From Sphingomonas sp. NFR15 (GTDB lineage: Bacteria; Pseudomonadota; Alphaproteobacteria; Sphingomonadales; Sphingomonadaceae), in contig NZ_FMWX01000006.1 of NCBI RefSeq assembly GCF_900103265.1, positions 223,748-287,747 on the forward strand: a DNA stretch of 64,000 nucleotides, in the 5' to 3' direction. The translations under genes and the position numbers were made by a program. Shown in pieces: positions 1-8,908 of this stretch. The notes beneath the pieces were generated by a model. It worked only from the letters and a program-made list of their open reading frames with translations, was not told the origin of the DNA and did not search any database. Each line of letters opens with the position of its first letter. Within the stretch, counting starts at the first letter, position 1.

Positions 1-51
1 GCCGAGGCGCTCGGCGTGCGCGACGAAACCATCCACCGCTTCCCGGCGTGA
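1..51 (+). CDS. C-terminal end of an unidentified protein (partial)
   Basis: Frame 1 reads through the window's first base and ends in a TGA at 49-51, leaving the last 16 residues (AEALGVRDETIHRFPA). The next gene on the same strand follows about 90 bases later, so this is the plausible end of a gene that starts outside the window. There is too little sequence to name a family. Confidence 0.45.
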   Translation, partial: AEALGVRDETIHRFPA

Positions 52-142
52 GACGGGCCGCACGCCGGGCGCGGCACGCCGGGCGTGCGGAAATTCTGCC
101 GAAACATCGCGGCACCACCCAGCCCGCCTGGAGGTGTTGCTT

Positions 143-328
143 ATGTCCGAACCGAGTTTTCTCCACTTCTGCCGCCGCGCGCGCCAGGAGCAGATCGCCG
201 CGATCAACGCCACCAGCGAGGCCGCGGCGGACGCGCATCGCCGGCTCTGCACCCTCCATGCCGAGATGGCGTGCGCCATCGCGGGCCGATCGCGCCGCGC
301 GCGCGGTTTGATCGCGGCGGTGGCGTGA
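143..328 (+). CDS. Small 61-aa protein upstream of the two-component regulator
   Basis: The ATG at 143 is preceded at good spacing by a GGAGG ribosome site (130-134), which favours it over the GTG at 134. The 61-residue product is soluble-looking and Ala/Arg-rich, with a probable helix (RARQEQIAAINATSEAAADA) and no signal peptide or membrane segment. Its stop codon TGA (326-328) overlaps the possible ATG (328) of the response regulator, so the two would be translationally coupled. I do not recognise a family. It could be an accessory factor of the two-component system, but that rests only on position. Confidence 0.55.
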   Translation: MSEPSFLHFCRRARQEQIAAINATSEAAADAHRRLCTLHAEMACAIAGRSRRARGLIAAVA

Positions 329-1074
329 TGCTATCGGAGCGCGATGAGGAGTCCGTGACCATCGACACCGCCCCGGCCGATGCGGACACGCACATCGTCG
401 TCGTCGATGACGATCGCGAAATCCGCACGCTGCTGTGGGAAAGCCTCGCCGAACATGGCTTCGCCGTCAGCATGGCGGCGGACACGCGCCAGCTCGACAC
501 GCTCATGCGGACCGGCCGGGTCGATCTCGTCATCCTCGACATCATGATGCCCGGCGAGGACGGCATCGCCGCGTGCCGGCGGCTGCGGCAGGCGGGCGGC
601 CCGCCCGTGATCCTGCTCAGCGCGCGCGGCGGCGAAAGCGACCGCATCCTCGGGCTCGAGACCGGCGCGAGCCATTATCTGCCCAAGCCGTGCAGCGCGC
701 GCGAGGTGCTCGCCACCGTGCGCGCCGCGCTGCGCACACATCAAGGCGTGGGCGCGCGCGAGGCGGTGCTGGTGTTCTCGGGCTGGCGGATGGACCTGAG
801 CGCGTGGGAACTGACCGATCCCGAGGGCGTGCTGATCGATCTCACCGACGGCGAGTTCGCGGTGCTTCGCCTGTTCGTCGAGCGCCCGCGCCGCGTGCTG
901 TCGCGCGAGCAATTGCTGGAGGGCGCGCGCGGCCCCGATTCGGACGCGTTCGACCGCGCGATCGACGTGCAGATCAGCCGGCTGCGGCGCAAGTTGCGCG
1001 CGCCCGGCGACGAGATGATCCGTACCGTCCGCAACGAGGGCTATATGTTCGTGCCCGCCGTGACGCGCCGGTGA
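328..1074 (+). CDS. OmpR/PhoB-type response regulator
   Basis: Transcription factor of a two-component system, 248 aa from the ATG at 328. The receiver domain occupies about residues 20-130: acidic pair near D27/D28, phospho-acceptor Asp about 71 in VILDIMMPGEDG, and conserved Lys about 120 in HYLPKP. The C-terminal winged-helix domain (about 150-245) carries the family signature DRAIDVQISRLRRKLR followed by VRNEGYMF. A GTG at 355 has a closer purine-rich site and is an alternative start; the ATG was kept because it overlaps the upstream stop. The kinase gene follows after 10 bases, so both are almost certainly co-transcribed. The signal and target genes cannot be read from the sequence. Confidence 0.9.
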   Translation: MLSERDEESVTIDTAPADADTHIVVVDDDREIRTLLWESLAEHGFAVSMAADTRQLDTLMRTGRVDLVILDIMMPGEDGIAACRRLRQAGGPPVILLSARGGESDRILGLETGASHYLPKPCSAREVLATVRAALRTHQGVGAREAVLVFSGWRMDLSAWELTDPEGVLIDLTDGEFAVLRLFVERPRRVLSREQLLEGARGPDSDAFDRAIDVQISRLRRKLRAPGDEMIRTVRNEGYMFVPAVTRR

Positions 1075-1084
1075 TGACGCACCG

Positions 1085-2401
1085 ATGAGCTTGGGGCGCG
1101 GCGCGAGCTGGGGGATGCTCACGCGCGTGCTGGCGGTGCTGCTGGCGGCGGTGGTCGCGGTGCAGCTCGCCAATTTCGCGCTGCTGCAATTCGTGCCGTT
1201 GCCGCGCCCGCCGCTGTTCACGGTCGCGCAGGTCGCCGCCGCCTTGCGCGGCGGGGAGAAGGCGCCGGGTGCGTTCCACTTCCGGGTGACGGACGCCCCG
1301 GAGCCGACCCGTCCCGGCCGCGCGACATGGCTGGCGGCCGCGCTGGCGCGCGATCTGGGCGTGTCGCGCGACGCGGTGCGGCTCGCCTTCACCGATCCGC
1401 CGATGTTCCGCCACGGCGTGGCCGGCGGGGCGGCGCGGCCGCACGACGCCGGGGAGAATCGCGACGCGGTGCTGGTCGGCGATTTCAGCGCGGCGTTCCG
1501 CCGGGGCGACGGACGCTGGCTGGCGGTGGCGCCGGTGCGCAGCGGCCTCGACGCGTGGCGGGTGCGGCTGCTGCTGTTCCTGCTCGCCTCGCTCGTCACG
1601 GTCGCGCCGTTCGCGTGGCTGCTCGCGCGCTGGGTGGCGCGGCCGGTCGCCCTGTTCGCCAACGCCGCCGAACGGATCGGCCGCGATCCGCACACCGCCC
1701 CGCTCGCCGTCTCCGGGCCGGCCGAGATCGCCCATGCCGCGCGTGCGATGAACGAGATGCAGACCCGGCTCAACCGCTATGTCGATGATCGCACCGTGAT
1801 GATCGGCGCGATCGCGCATGATCTGCGCACGCCGCTGATGCGGCTCGCGCTGCGGCTCGAACATGCGCCCGAGGCGTTGCGGCGCGGGGTCGAGCGCGAC
1901 GTCGCCGACATGCAGGCGATGATCGCGGCGACCACCGATTATGTGCGCGGCGCGACCGGGCCGAGCACGCGCCGCCGCCTCGAGCTGCGCGCGCTCGCCG
2001 AAAGCGCGGTGGACGGCCTGCTCGATCGTGGCGCGCAGGTGGTGTTGCTGCCCGGTCCGCCGGTCGTCGTCGAGGGCGATCCGGTCTCGCTGCGCGCCGT
2101 GCTCGACAATCTGCTGACCAACGCGCTGCGCTATGCGGGCGATGCCGAGGTGTCGATCGCGCGGGATCGCGGCTTGGCGACCATCGACGTGCGCGACCAC
2201 GGGCCGGGGCTGCCCGACGCCGATCTCGACCGTGTATTCGAGCCGTTCTTCCGCAGCGAGCAATCGCGCAACAAGGATACCGGCGGCATCGGGCTGGGGC
2301 TCGCCAGCGTCCGTGCGCTCGTCCACCTGCATGGCGGCACGGCGCGGATCGTGAATCACCCGGATGGCGGATTGCTCGCGCGGGTCGAACTGCCGCTCTG
2401 A
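1085..2401 (+). CDS. Membrane sensor histidine kinase (EnvZ-like architecture)
   Basis: Partner of the preceding response regulator, 438 aa. Transmembrane helix 1 lies at about residues 15-36, a periplasmic segment of about 120 residues follows, helix 2 is at about 161-181, then a HAMP linker (RWVARPVALFANAAERIG). The dimerisation/phosphotransfer motif HDLRTPLMRL contains the phospho-accepting His about 245. The ATPase domain shows an N-box (LDNLLTNALRYA), G1 box (DHGPGLP) and F/G2 region (FEPFFRSEQSR, GIGLGLASVR). All catalytic boxes look intact. The architecture matches EnvZ-type kinases; the periplasmic ligand is unknown. Confidence 0.9.
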   Translation: MSLGRGASWGMLTRVLAVLLAAVVAVQLANFALLQFVPLPRPPLFTVAQVAAALRGGEKAPGAFHFRVTDAPEPTRPGRATWLAAALARDLGVSRDAVRLAFTDPPMFRHGVAGGAARPHDAGENRDAVLVGDFSAAFRRGDGRWLAVAPVRSGLDAWRVRLLLFLLASLVTVAPFAWLLARWVARPVALFANAAERIGRDPHTAPLAVSGPAEIAHAARAMNEMQTRLNRYVDDRTVMIGAIAHDLRTPLMRLALRLEHAPEALRRGVERDVADMQAMIAATTDYVRGATGPSTRRRLELRALAESAVDGLLDRGAQVVLLPGPPVVVEGDPVSLRAVLDNLLTNALRYAGDAEVSIARDRGLATIDVRDHGPGLPDADLDRVFEPFFRSEQSRNKDTGGIGLGLASVRALVHLHGGTARIVNHPDGGLLARVELPL

Positions 2402-2429
2402 GATCGCCGAGAGCGCCCGGCCCACATTC

Positions 2430-2439
2430 TGACACCGGT
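2430..2439. promoter_or_regulatory. Candidate LacI-type operator half-site before kduI
   Basis: TGACACCGGT lies about 70 bases upstream of the kduI start. The same decamer recurs near the starts of uxaA (19323) and the hexuronate transporter (20791), where it is part of a perfect palindrome. A weak promoter, TTGGCA-17 bp-CTATGC, lies just downstream (about 2452-2480). Central-CG palindromes are typical of LacI-family operators, but no LacI-family gene is in the window. Confidence 0.4.
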
Positions 2440-2506
2440 TCCCTATTTTGGTTGGCAGCGATGCCGGTTTGTCGCTATGCGACGGCAAACGACAGGCGAG
2501 GGCGAT

Positions 2507-3349
2507 ATGTTCGACAAGACCTTCTACGGCACGCACCCCGACATGATGGAGTGCGTCAGCAACGACGAGCTGCGCGACCGCTATCTGATCCAGAACCTGT
2601 TCCGCCCCGGCGCGTGCGTGCTCAACTATACGCATGCCGAACGCTTCGTGATCGGCGGGGTCGCCGTCGCCACCGGCACGGTCAAGCTGCCCGATCAGAC
2701 CGAGCCGCCCTCGGCGGCGGGGCATCCGTTCCTCGAACGCCGCGAACTGGCGATCGTCAACGTCGGCACGGTCGACGGCATCGTCACGGTCGACGGCGAG
2801 GCTTTCACGCTCGGCAACAAGGATTGCCTCTACGTCACGATGAGCGCGAAGGACGTCGGCTTTTCGGGCAACGGCGCGCGCTTCTATCTCGCCTCGTGCC
2901 CGGCGCATAAGGCGTTCACCACGCGCAAACTGTCGATCGCCGACGCGAACGCGCTCGAACGCGGCAGCCTCGCCGAATCGAACGAGCGCACGATCTTCCA
3001 GCTCGTCATCCCCGGCGTGTGCGACAGCGCGCAACTGGTGATGGGGCTGACCGTGCTCAAGCCGGGTTCGGTGTGGAACACGATGCCGCCGCACATCCAC
3101 GAGCGCCGCAGCGAGATCTATTTCTATTTCGAACTCGACGATCTCGACAAGGATCGCGTGATGCACTTCATGGGCGAGGGCGAGGCGACCCGCCACATCG
3201 TCATGCAGAACGAGGAAGCGGTGATCTCGCCGCCCTGGTCGATCCACATGGGCGCGGGCACCAAGGCCTATGCCTTCATCTGGGCGATGGCGGGCGAGAA
3301 CCAGGATTATACCGACATGAACGTCCTCGACATCTGCCAGTTGGCGTGA
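2507..3349 (+). CDS. kduI: 5-keto-4-deoxyuronate isomerase (KduI)
   Basis: Isomerises 5-keto-4-deoxyuronate, the open form of the unsaturated uronate released by pectin and rhamnogalacturonan lyases/hydrolases, to 2,5-diketo-3-deoxygluconate (cytoplasmic). The 280-aa product has the length expected for the family. The cupin metal site is visible as HIHERRSE (His196, His198, Glu203) plus His247 in [10 protein letters not shown], matching the KduI zinc ligands. The ATG at 2507 follows an AGGCGAGGG ribosome site; an in-frame upstream ATG at 2477 lacks one. kduD follows after 5 bases and kdgK after that, giving an ordered kduI-kduD-kdgK operon. Confidence 0.95.
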   Translation: MFDKTFYGTHPDMMECVSNDELRDRYLIQNLFRPGACVLNYTHAERFVIGGVAVATGTVKLPDQTEPPSAAGHPFLERRELAIVNVGTVDGIVTVDGEAFTLGNKDCLYVTMSAKDVGFSGNGARFYLASCPAHKAFTTRKLSIADANALERGSLAESNERTIFQLVIPGVCDSAQLVMGLTVLKPGSVWNTMPPHIHERRSEIYFYFELDDLDKDRVMHFMGEGEATRHIVMQNEEAVISPPWSIHMGAGTKAYAFIWAMAGENQDYTDMNVLDICQLA

Positions 3350-3354
3350 GCGCG

Positions 3355-4101
3355 ATGTTCGATCTCACCGGCAAGGTCGCGGTCGTGACCGGGGCCAACA
3401 CCGGCATCGGCCAGGCGATCGCGCTGGCGCTGGCAGGGGCCGGCGCGGACATCGCCGCGGTCGGCCGGTCGCCCTGCGACGAGACGGTCGCCGCCGTGCG
3501 CGCGCTCGGGCGCGAAGCGGTGTTCGTCGCCGCCGATCTGTCGAGCATCGCCCCGGTTGGCGCGATCGTCGAGGAGACGGTCGCCACGCTCGGCGGGCTC
3601 GACATCCTCGTCAACAACGCCGGTATCATCCGCCGCGCCGATGCGGTCGATTTCTCCGAGGCCGATTGGGACGCGGTGATCGACACCAATCTCAAATCGG
3701 TGTTCTTTCTCTGCCAGGCGGCGGGGAAGCACATGATTTCGCAAGGCTCGGGCAAGATCATCAACATCGCCTCGATGCTGACCTTCCAGGGCGGCATCCG
3801 CGTGCCGAGCTATACCGCGTCGAAATCGGGCGTGGGCGGGCTCACCAAATTGCTCGCCAACGAATGGTCGGCCAAGGGCGTCAACGTCAACGCGATCGCG
3901 CCCGGCTATATCGCCACCAACAACACCACCGCGCTGCGCGAGGACGAGGACCGCAACGCCGCGATCCTCGCGCGCATCCCGGCGGCGCGCTGGGGCAAGC
4001 CGTCCGATCTCGGCGGCGCGGCGGTGTTCCTGGCGTCGTCCGCGTCGGATTATGTCGACGGCCATATCCTCGCGGTCGACGGCGGCTGGCTCGCGCGCTA
4101 G
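3355..4101 (+). CDS. kduD: 2-dehydro-3-deoxy-D-gluconate 5-dehydrogenase (KduD)
   Basis: Short-chain dehydrogenase, 248 aa, that reduces 2,5-diketo-3-deoxygluconate (the KduI product) to 2-keto-3-deoxygluconate (KDG). It has the Rossmann motif TGANTGIG (residues 12-19), NNAG (87-90) and the catalytic Ser140, Tyr153 and Lys157 (SYTASK). Its position immediately downstream of kduI decides the assignment over other dehydrogenases of this class. The ATG at 3355 lies just after the kduI stop. Confidence 0.92.
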   Translation: MFDLTGKVAVVTGANTGIGQAIALALAGAGADIAAVGRSPCDETVAAVRALGREAVFVAADLSSIAPVGAIVEETVATLGGLDILVNNAGIIRRADAVDFSEADWDAVIDTNLKSVFFLCQAAGKHMISQGSGKIINIASMLTFQGGIRVPSYTASKSGVGGLTKLLANEWSAKGVNVNAIAPGYIATNNTTALREDEDRNAAILARIPAARWGKPSDLGGAAVFLASSASDYVDGHILAVDGGWLAR

Positions 4102-4110
4102 GCTGACGGC

Positions 4111-5124
4111 ATGCGATCCTCGATAGCGTTTTTCGGCGAACTGCTCGTCCGCCTCTCCCCGCCCGACAAGCTGCTGCTGCGCAGCGCGCGCACGCTCGAT
4201 CTCGCGGTCGGCGGCGCCGAGGCGAACGTGGCGATCGGGCTGGCGAGCCTCGGTCACACCACGCGCATGATCAGCCGGCTGCCCGCCAATCCGCTCGGCG
4301 ACATGGCGCGTTCGGTGCTGATGGGGGCGGGCGTTGATTGCACGCATGTCGCACGTGCCGAAGGGCGGATGGGGTTGTATTTCCTCACCCCTGGCGCCGG
4401 CTTGCGCGCCTCGGAGGTCGTGTACGATCGCGCCGGCAGCGTGTTCGCGCGCGCCACCGAGGCCGATTTCGACTGGGACGCGGTGTTCGCGGGTGCGACG
4501 CACCTGCTGATGTCGGGCATCACCCCCGCGCTCGGGCCGGATTCGTCGCGCCTCGCGATCGCGGCGGCACGCGCGGCGAAGGATCGCGGGCTCACCCTGA
4601 TCTTCGACGGCAATTATCGGGCCCTGCTCTGGGAAGCGTGGGACAGCGATCCGCGCGGCGTGCTGTCCGAACTGGTCGGCATGGCCGACATGATGTTCGG
4701 CAACCACCGGGACATCGCGCTGCTGCTCGCCACCCGCTTCACGAGCGACGGCGAGGACCGGCGGCGTGAAGCGGCGGCGGCGCTGTTCGCGGCGTTCCCC
4801 AACCTCAAGCACCTCGCTTCGACCGCGCGCCATGTCGAAGCCGCCGACCGCCACCTGCTCTCCGCGCGCGTGGAAACGCCCGACGCGGTCGCACAGACCG
4901 AGGAGGTCGAGGTCTCGGGCATCATCGACCGGATCGGCGCGGGCGACGCCTTCGCGGCGGGCGTGCTGCACGGCTTGCTGCGCAACCCGGACGATATCGA
5001 AGGCGCGGCGGAGTCGGGGCTGGCGCTGACCGTGCTCAAACATTCGCTCCCCGGTGACGCGAGCCTGTTCGGGCAGGGCGATATCGATGCGTTCCTGTCC
5101 GGGCAGTTCGACGTCAGGCGCTAA
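4111..5124 (+). CDS. kdgK: 2-keto-3-deoxygluconate kinase (PfkB family)
   Basis: Phosphorylates KDG to KDPG, the step where the kdu branch and the galacturonate (uxa) branch converge. The 337-aa product is a ribokinase-type sugar kinase: N-terminal GGAEANVAIGLASLG (residues 34-48) binds sugar, and the C-terminal GAGDAFAAG motif (about 276-284) contains the catalytic base Asp about 279. It is third in the kduI-kduD-kdgK operon, nine bases after kduD. The KDPG aldolase needed to finish the pathway is not in the window. Confidence 0.9.
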   Translation: MRSSIAFFGELLVRLSPPDKLLLRSARTLDLAVGGAEANVAIGLASLGHTTRMISRLPANPLGDMARSVLMGAGVDCTHVARAEGRMGLYFLTPGAGLRASEVVYDRAGSVFARATEADFDWDAVFAGATHLLMSGITPALGPDSSRLAIAAARAAKDRGLTLIFDGNYRALLWEAWDSDPRGVLSELVGMADMMFGNHRDIALLLATRFTSDGEDRRREAAAALFAAFPNLKHLASTARHVEAADRHLLSARVETPDAVAQTEEVEVSGIIDRIGAGDAFAAGVLHGLLRNPDDIEGAAESGLALTVLKHSLPGDASLFGQGDIDAFLSGQFDVRR

Positions 5125-5176
5125 CCCGTCCGTTCGTCCCGAGCGCAGGTGTCTCGACTGCGCTCGACACGACCGG
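5125..5176. repeat. Degenerate dispersed palindrome between convergent genes
   Basis: The interval between kdgK and lutC contains CGTTCGTCCCGAGCGCAGG and an imperfect inverted stretch (GTGTCTCGACTGCGCTCGACAC-like, about 5149-5170). It resembles a decayed copy of the long palindromes seen elsewhere in the window and may serve as a bidirectional terminator. Confidence 0.4.
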
Positions 5177-5782
5177 TCAGTCTTCGCCGACCAACAGAAC
5201 ATGCAGAAACCGCGGACCATGCGCGCCGCGAATATACTGCCCCTCGATATCCGTCGTGCCGCTCACGCCCGTTACCCAGTAATGCGCGCGCGGCTGTGGG
5301 CCGGGTAGCGCGGCGTCCTCCAGATGCGAGACGATCGCGGCTTCGCGCAGCAGCACGATATGATGCAGGCCGAGGAAATTGGGCAGCATCGGCGCGTGCG
5401 GCCCGGTCTCGAACACCAGCGAGCCGGACTCGGCGATACCGAGCCGCGCCCATGCGATCACCGCCGGTTCGTCGGGCGTGATCGCCAGGCTGAGCGCGAA
5501 GCCCGACCAGTCGGCGGCGAATCGAGGATCGTCGGGCAGGAACACCGCCGGGGGCAGGCCATGTTCGGCGAGATAGCGCGCCACCGCCGCCGGCGCATCG
5601 GCGACCGACCCGATCCGCGCGTGGGTCGCGCCGCTCGCGGGCAGCGCCAGCGCGGCGAGGAAGGCGGCGACGCGGTCCTCCGCAACCGATGGGCGCACCG
5701 GATCCGCGAGCAGCGCATCGGCGGCGCCCGGCGGCGGCGCGGCGGTGCCGAGCGCGCCGAGGATTTCTTCGCGCGCGTTCAT
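5177..5782 (-). CDS. lutC: Lactate utilization protein C (LUD domain)
   Basis: Third subunit of the LutABC (YkgEFG-type) L-lactate oxidation complex, which oxidises L-lactate to pyruvate. The 201-aa product has a single LUD domain with family features such as RLGIAESGSLVFETG and HIVLLREAAIVSHLEDA. Its ATG overlaps the lutB stop by 4 nt. It is the last gene of a six-gene operon that begins with L-rhamnose dehydrogenase. A degenerate palindrome follows the stop codon. Family identity is clear; lactate as substrate is inferred from the LutABC family and from the neighbouring pathway that makes L-lactate. Confidence 0.88.
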   Translation of the reverse strand: MNAREEILGALGTAAPPPGAADALLADPVRPSVAEDRVAAFLAALALPASGATHARIGSVADAPAAVARYLAEHGLPPAVFLPDDPRFAADWSGFALSLAITPDEPAVIAWARLGIAESGSLVFETGPHAPMLPNFLGLHHIVLLREAAIVSHLEDAALPGPQPRAHYWVTGVSGTTDIEGQYIRGAHGPRFLHVLLVGED

Positions 5783-7170
5783 CGCTCACCCCGCGCATAG
5801 CGGCTCATGAAGCTCTCGGCGTCGGGCGCGGGCAGGTCGCGGTGCGCGGTCCAGCCGCGCGCGAGTGGCAGCGCCCTGATCCAGCCGCGCCCGAAGCGGC
5901 GCATCGCGAAGATCGCCGCGCGCACCGCCGCCCGATACAGCCGCGGCCGCTGCGCCACCCACGCCCAGGCGCCGATGCCCTGCCGCATCGTCGCCGGTTC
6001 CAGTCCCTCGCGCCAGCTCTTCTCGCGCCAGCCGCGCAGCAAGGTCGGCAGCGGGATCTTGACCGGGCAGACCTCCTGGCATTTGCCGTTGAGCGTGCAG
6101 GCGTTGGGCAGATCGCGACTCGCCGCCAACCCGTCGAGCGCGGGGGTCAGCACCGCGCCCATCGGCCCCGGATAGGTGCCGCCATAGGCGTGGCCGCCGA
6201 TCTGGCGGAACACCACGCAGTGGTTCATGCACGCGCCGCAGCGGATGCAGCGGAGCATCTCGGCGAGCCCCTCGTCGCGCATCTTCACGCGCCCGTTGTC
6301 GATCAGCACGATGTGCATCGCTTCCGGTCCGTCGGGATCAGCGGCGCGCTTGGGGCCGGTGTAGAAGGTGGTATATTGCGTCAGCGTCGCGCCGGTCGCC
6401 GAGCGCGCCAGCAGCCGCAGCAACTGCGCCGCATGCCCCATCGACGGCACCAGCTTCTCGATGCCCGCCGTCACGATATGGACGCGCGGCGGCACCAGCG
6501 ACAGTTCGGCATTGCCCTCATTGGTGACGGTGCAGACCGCGCCGCTGTCCGCGATCAGGAAGTTCGCGCCGGAAATGCCGACATCCGCCCCGAGCATGCC
6601 CTGGCGCAGATGCCGCCGCGCGCTCTCGGCCATCGCCGGGATCGTCTCCTCGGTATGCGGCGCAGTATGGTGCTGCTTGAACAGCGCGGAGACCTGCTCG
6701 CGGGTCTTGTGCATCGCCGGCCAGACGATGTGCGACGGGCGTTCGTCGGCGAGCTGGATGATATGCTCGGCAAGATCGGTCTCGATCCGCCCGATCCCCG
6801 CCTCGGCGAGCGCGTGCGGCAGCCCGATCTCCTCGCCCAGCATCGATTTGGAGCGCGCGACGGTGCGCGCGCCCGCCGCCTTGCAGATGCCGATCACGAT
6901 CGCGCAGGCTTCGTCGGCGGTGCGCGCGTAATGGACCTGCGCGCCGGCGGCGGTCGCCGATGCCTCGAAGTGTTCGAGATAATGGCCGAGATGCGCGACG
7001 ACATGATCCTTGATCGCCGCGGCGCGGGTGCGCGCTTGCTCGAAATGCGCGAAGCCATCGACCGCGAGCGCGCGCTTGGCCTCGGCGGTGCCGGCGGTGC
7101 GGTCGATCGCGAGTTTCAGGATCGGGTCGGCGAGCGCGGCATCGACGCGGCGCGAAAAGGCCGCGCTCAT
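5779..7170 (-). CDS. lutB: Lactate utilization iron-sulfur protein B
   Basis: Iron-sulfur electron-transfer subunit of LutABC, 463 aa. The N-terminal two thirds is a LUD domain (for example GANFLIADSGAVCTVTNEGN, about 201-220). The C-terminal part carries two 4Fe-4S motifs: CIRCGACMNHC (about 308-318) and CTLNGKCQEVCP (about 358-369). The start overlaps the lutA stop (ATGA) and the stop overlaps the lutC start. The length is normal for YkgF/LutB. Confidence 0.92.
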   Translation of the reverse strand: MSAAFSRRVDAALADPILKLAIDRTAGTAEAKRALAVDGFAHFEQARTRAAAIKDHVVAHLGHYLEHFEASATAAGAQVHYARTADEACAIVIGICKAAGARTVARSKSMLGEEIGLPHALAEAGIGRIETDLAEHIIQLADERPSHIVWPAMHKTREQVSALFKQHHTAPHTEETIPAMAESARRHLRQGMLGADVGISGANFLIADSGAVCTVTNEGNAELSLVPPRVHIVTAGIEKLVPSMGHAAQLLRLLARSATGATLTQYTTFYTGPKRAADPDGPEAMHIVLIDNGRVKMRDEGLAEMLRCIRCGACMNHCVVFRQIGGHAYGGTYPGPMGAVLTPALDGLAASRDLPNACTLNGKCQEVCPVKIPLPTLLRGWREKSWREGLEPATMRQGIGAWAWVAQRPRLYRAAVRAAIFAMRRFGRGWIRALPLARGWTAHRDLPAPDAESFMSRYARGER

Positions 7171-7931
7171 GCGTCCTCGCCGATCGCGGGGCCATCGCCC
7201 ATGCCGGCGATCACTTCGATCGCGTGATAGGCGCGCACCGGCGATCCTTCGCGGTGGAGCTTGCCGGCCATGTTCATCAGGCAGCCGAGATCACCCGCCA
7301 ACAGCAGCTCGGCGCCGCTCGCGTCGATCGCCGCGGCTTTCTCGCCCGCGATCGCGTTCGAGATGGCGGGATATTTGACGCAGAAGGTGCCCCCGAACCC
7401 GCAGCACGTCTCCGCGCCGTCGAGCGGGGTGAGCGACAGGCCGGCGACGCCGCGCAGCAACCGGCGCGGCTGCGCCTTGATGCCGAGTTCGCGCAGCCCC
7501 GAGCAACTGTCGTGATAGGTCGCGGTGGCGTCGAGCGCGGTGTCGGGCCGCCAACCACGCACTTCGTCGAGATAGGCCATGATCTCATAGGTGTTCGTCG
7601 CCACCGCCTCGGCACGGCCCCGCCAGGCGGGATCGTGCTCGAACAGTTCGGGATAGTGTACCCGGATCGTCGCCGCGCACGATCCCGACGGCACCACCAC
7701 CGCGTCATGCCCTTCGAGGAGCGCGATCGTGCGCTTGGCGATCGCGATCGCCTCGGCGCGCGCGCCCGAGTTGAGCGCGGGCTGGCCGCAGCAGGTCTGC
7801 CCGGCCGGCACGACGACCGTGCAGCCCGCCGCCTCCAGCGCGCGGAGCGCCGCGAAGCCGACGCGCGGCCGGATCAGATCGACCAGACAGGTGACGAACA
7901 GCGCGACGCGGGGGGCGGGCGCGGGCGTCAC
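7167..7931 (-). CDS. lutA: Lactate utilization protein A (CCG-domain Fe-S oxidoreductase)
   Basis: First subunit of LutABC, 254 aa. It contains the two cysteine-rich CCG motifs typical of heterodisulfide-reductase-like/LutA proteins: QTCCGQPALNSG and ETCCGFGGTFC. The reading frame stays open to 8360, but the GTG at 7931 gives the standard family N-terminus (APRVALFVTCLVD) and overlaps the upstream esterase stop as GTGA. All lut genes here are translationally coupled to the rhamnose genes upstream, pointing to recycling of L-lactate from rhamnose breakdown. Confidence 0.9.
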   Translation of the reverse strand: MTPAPAPRVALFVTCLVDLIRPRVGFAALRALEAAGCTVVVPAGQTCCGQPALNSGARAEAIAIAKRTIALLEGHDAVVVPSGSCAATIRVHYPELFEHDPAWRGRAEAVATNTYEIMAYLDEVRGWRPDTALDATATYHDSCSGLRELGIKAQPRRLLRGVAGLSLTPLDGAETCCGFGGTFCVKYPAISNAIAGEKAAAIDASGAELLLAGDLGCLMNMAGKLHREGSPVRAYHAIEVIAGMGDGPAIGEDA

Positions 7932-8908
7932 AGCAGCCCGTGGCGCTTGGCGAAGCTCTCGAACAGGTCGGGCCAGGGCGAGGGCGTGCCGTCCGGCAGG
8001 GTCAGCCCGAAGCCGTGACCGCCCGTTTCGAACAGATGCGCCTCCGCCGGAATGTGCGCGGCGCGCAGGCCCGCCAGCATCATCAGGCTGTTCTCGACCG
8101 GCACGGTCTTGTCGTCGATCGCATGGGCAAGGAAGGTCGGCGGCGTAGTCGGCTGGATGTCGTTCTCCAGCGAATAGGCGCGGCGCTTCTCGTCGCTCGC
8201 CGGTTCGCCGATCAGTTCGACGCGCGAGCCGTTGTGCGCGAGCGGCGCGGTCATGGTGATGACCGGGTAGATCAACGCGGCTGCGCGGGGGCTGAGTGGC
8301 TCGCGGTCGATCGCGTCGTTCACCGCGTGAGTTTGGACCGACTGGCGGCTGGTCAGCCACCCGGCGAGATGTCCGCCCGCCGAAAAGCCGATCACGCCGA
8401 TCCGGTTCGCGTCATAACCGTAGCGGGGCGCCAGCGACCGCACCGTGCGCAGCGCGCGCTGCGCGTCCTGGAGCGGCGCCTCCGGCCCCGCCGCCCAGCC
8501 GTCCGCCGGCAGCCGGTACAGCAGCGAGAAGCAGGTGAAGCCCGCGCGTGCGAACCGCCGCGAGATGTTGATCCCTTCATGCCCGAGAACGACACGGCGG
8601 TAGCCGCCGCCGGGGATCATCAGCAGCGCGGCGCCATTGGGCTTGGCCGGGCGCAGCACCGTCAGCGTCGGCGTGGTGACGTGCGCGAAGAACGTGTCAT
8701 AGGCGTCGCTCGTCGCCGAGCGCGGGCCTTGTTCCTGCGCGACGGTGACGTGCTCGCCGCCCGGCACCTTGCCCGGCCAGAGCGGCAGCACGGTGAAATC
8801 GGGCGGTACCGCCGCTTGTGCCGCCTGCGCCGCCCGCGCGCGCTTCGCGGTGGCGGCGAGGCCGAGCGCGGTGCCGCCGGCGATCAGCGTGCGTCGGTCG
8901 ATCGTCAT
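7928..8908 (-). CDS. Tat-exported alpha/beta-hydrolase, probable carbohydrate esterase
   Basis: Alpha/beta-hydrolase of about 326 aa with a twin-arginine signal (DRRTLIAGGTALGLAATA then an Ala-rich cleavage region), so probably periplasmic. The oxyanion region is LMIPGGGYR, the nucleophile elbow GFSAGG is near residue 170, the acid lies in HAIDDKTVP and the catalytic His in GGHGFGL. This matches endo-1,4-xylanase-associated or feruloyl/acetyl esterases (BD-FAE-like). Of two start codons, the one at 8908 has AGGGG six bases upstream. It overlaps both neighbours by 4 nt. Lying next to a rhamnogalacturonan-type acetylesterase, it may remove acetyl or other ester groups from pectic oligosaccharides; this is inference. 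Confidence 0.8.
   Translation of the reverse strand: MTIDRRTLIAGGTALGLAATAKRARAAQAAQAAVPPDFTVLPLWPGKVPGGEHVTVAQEQGPRSATSDAYDTFFAHVTTPTLTVLRPAKPNGAALLMIPGGGYRRVVLGHEGINISRRFARAGFTCFSLLYRLPADGWAAGPEAPLQDAQRALRTVRSLAPRYGYDANRIGVIGFSAGGHLAGWLTSRQSVQTHAVNDAIDREPLSPRAAALIYPVITMTAPLAHNGSRVELIGEPASDEKRRAYSLENDIQPTTPPTFLAHAIDDKTVPVENSLMMLAGLRAAHIPAEAHLFETGGHGFGLTLPDGTPSPWPDLFESFAKRHGLL

Noticed and set aside
974..3247. 757-codon open frame on the minus strand, and similar long frames at 331-1773, 3307-5220, 11325-12449 and 28738-31644
   Set aside because: They lie antisense to well-supported genes. Their translations are Arg/Ala/His/Asp-rich with no domain motifs, the usual by-product of GC-rich codon bias.
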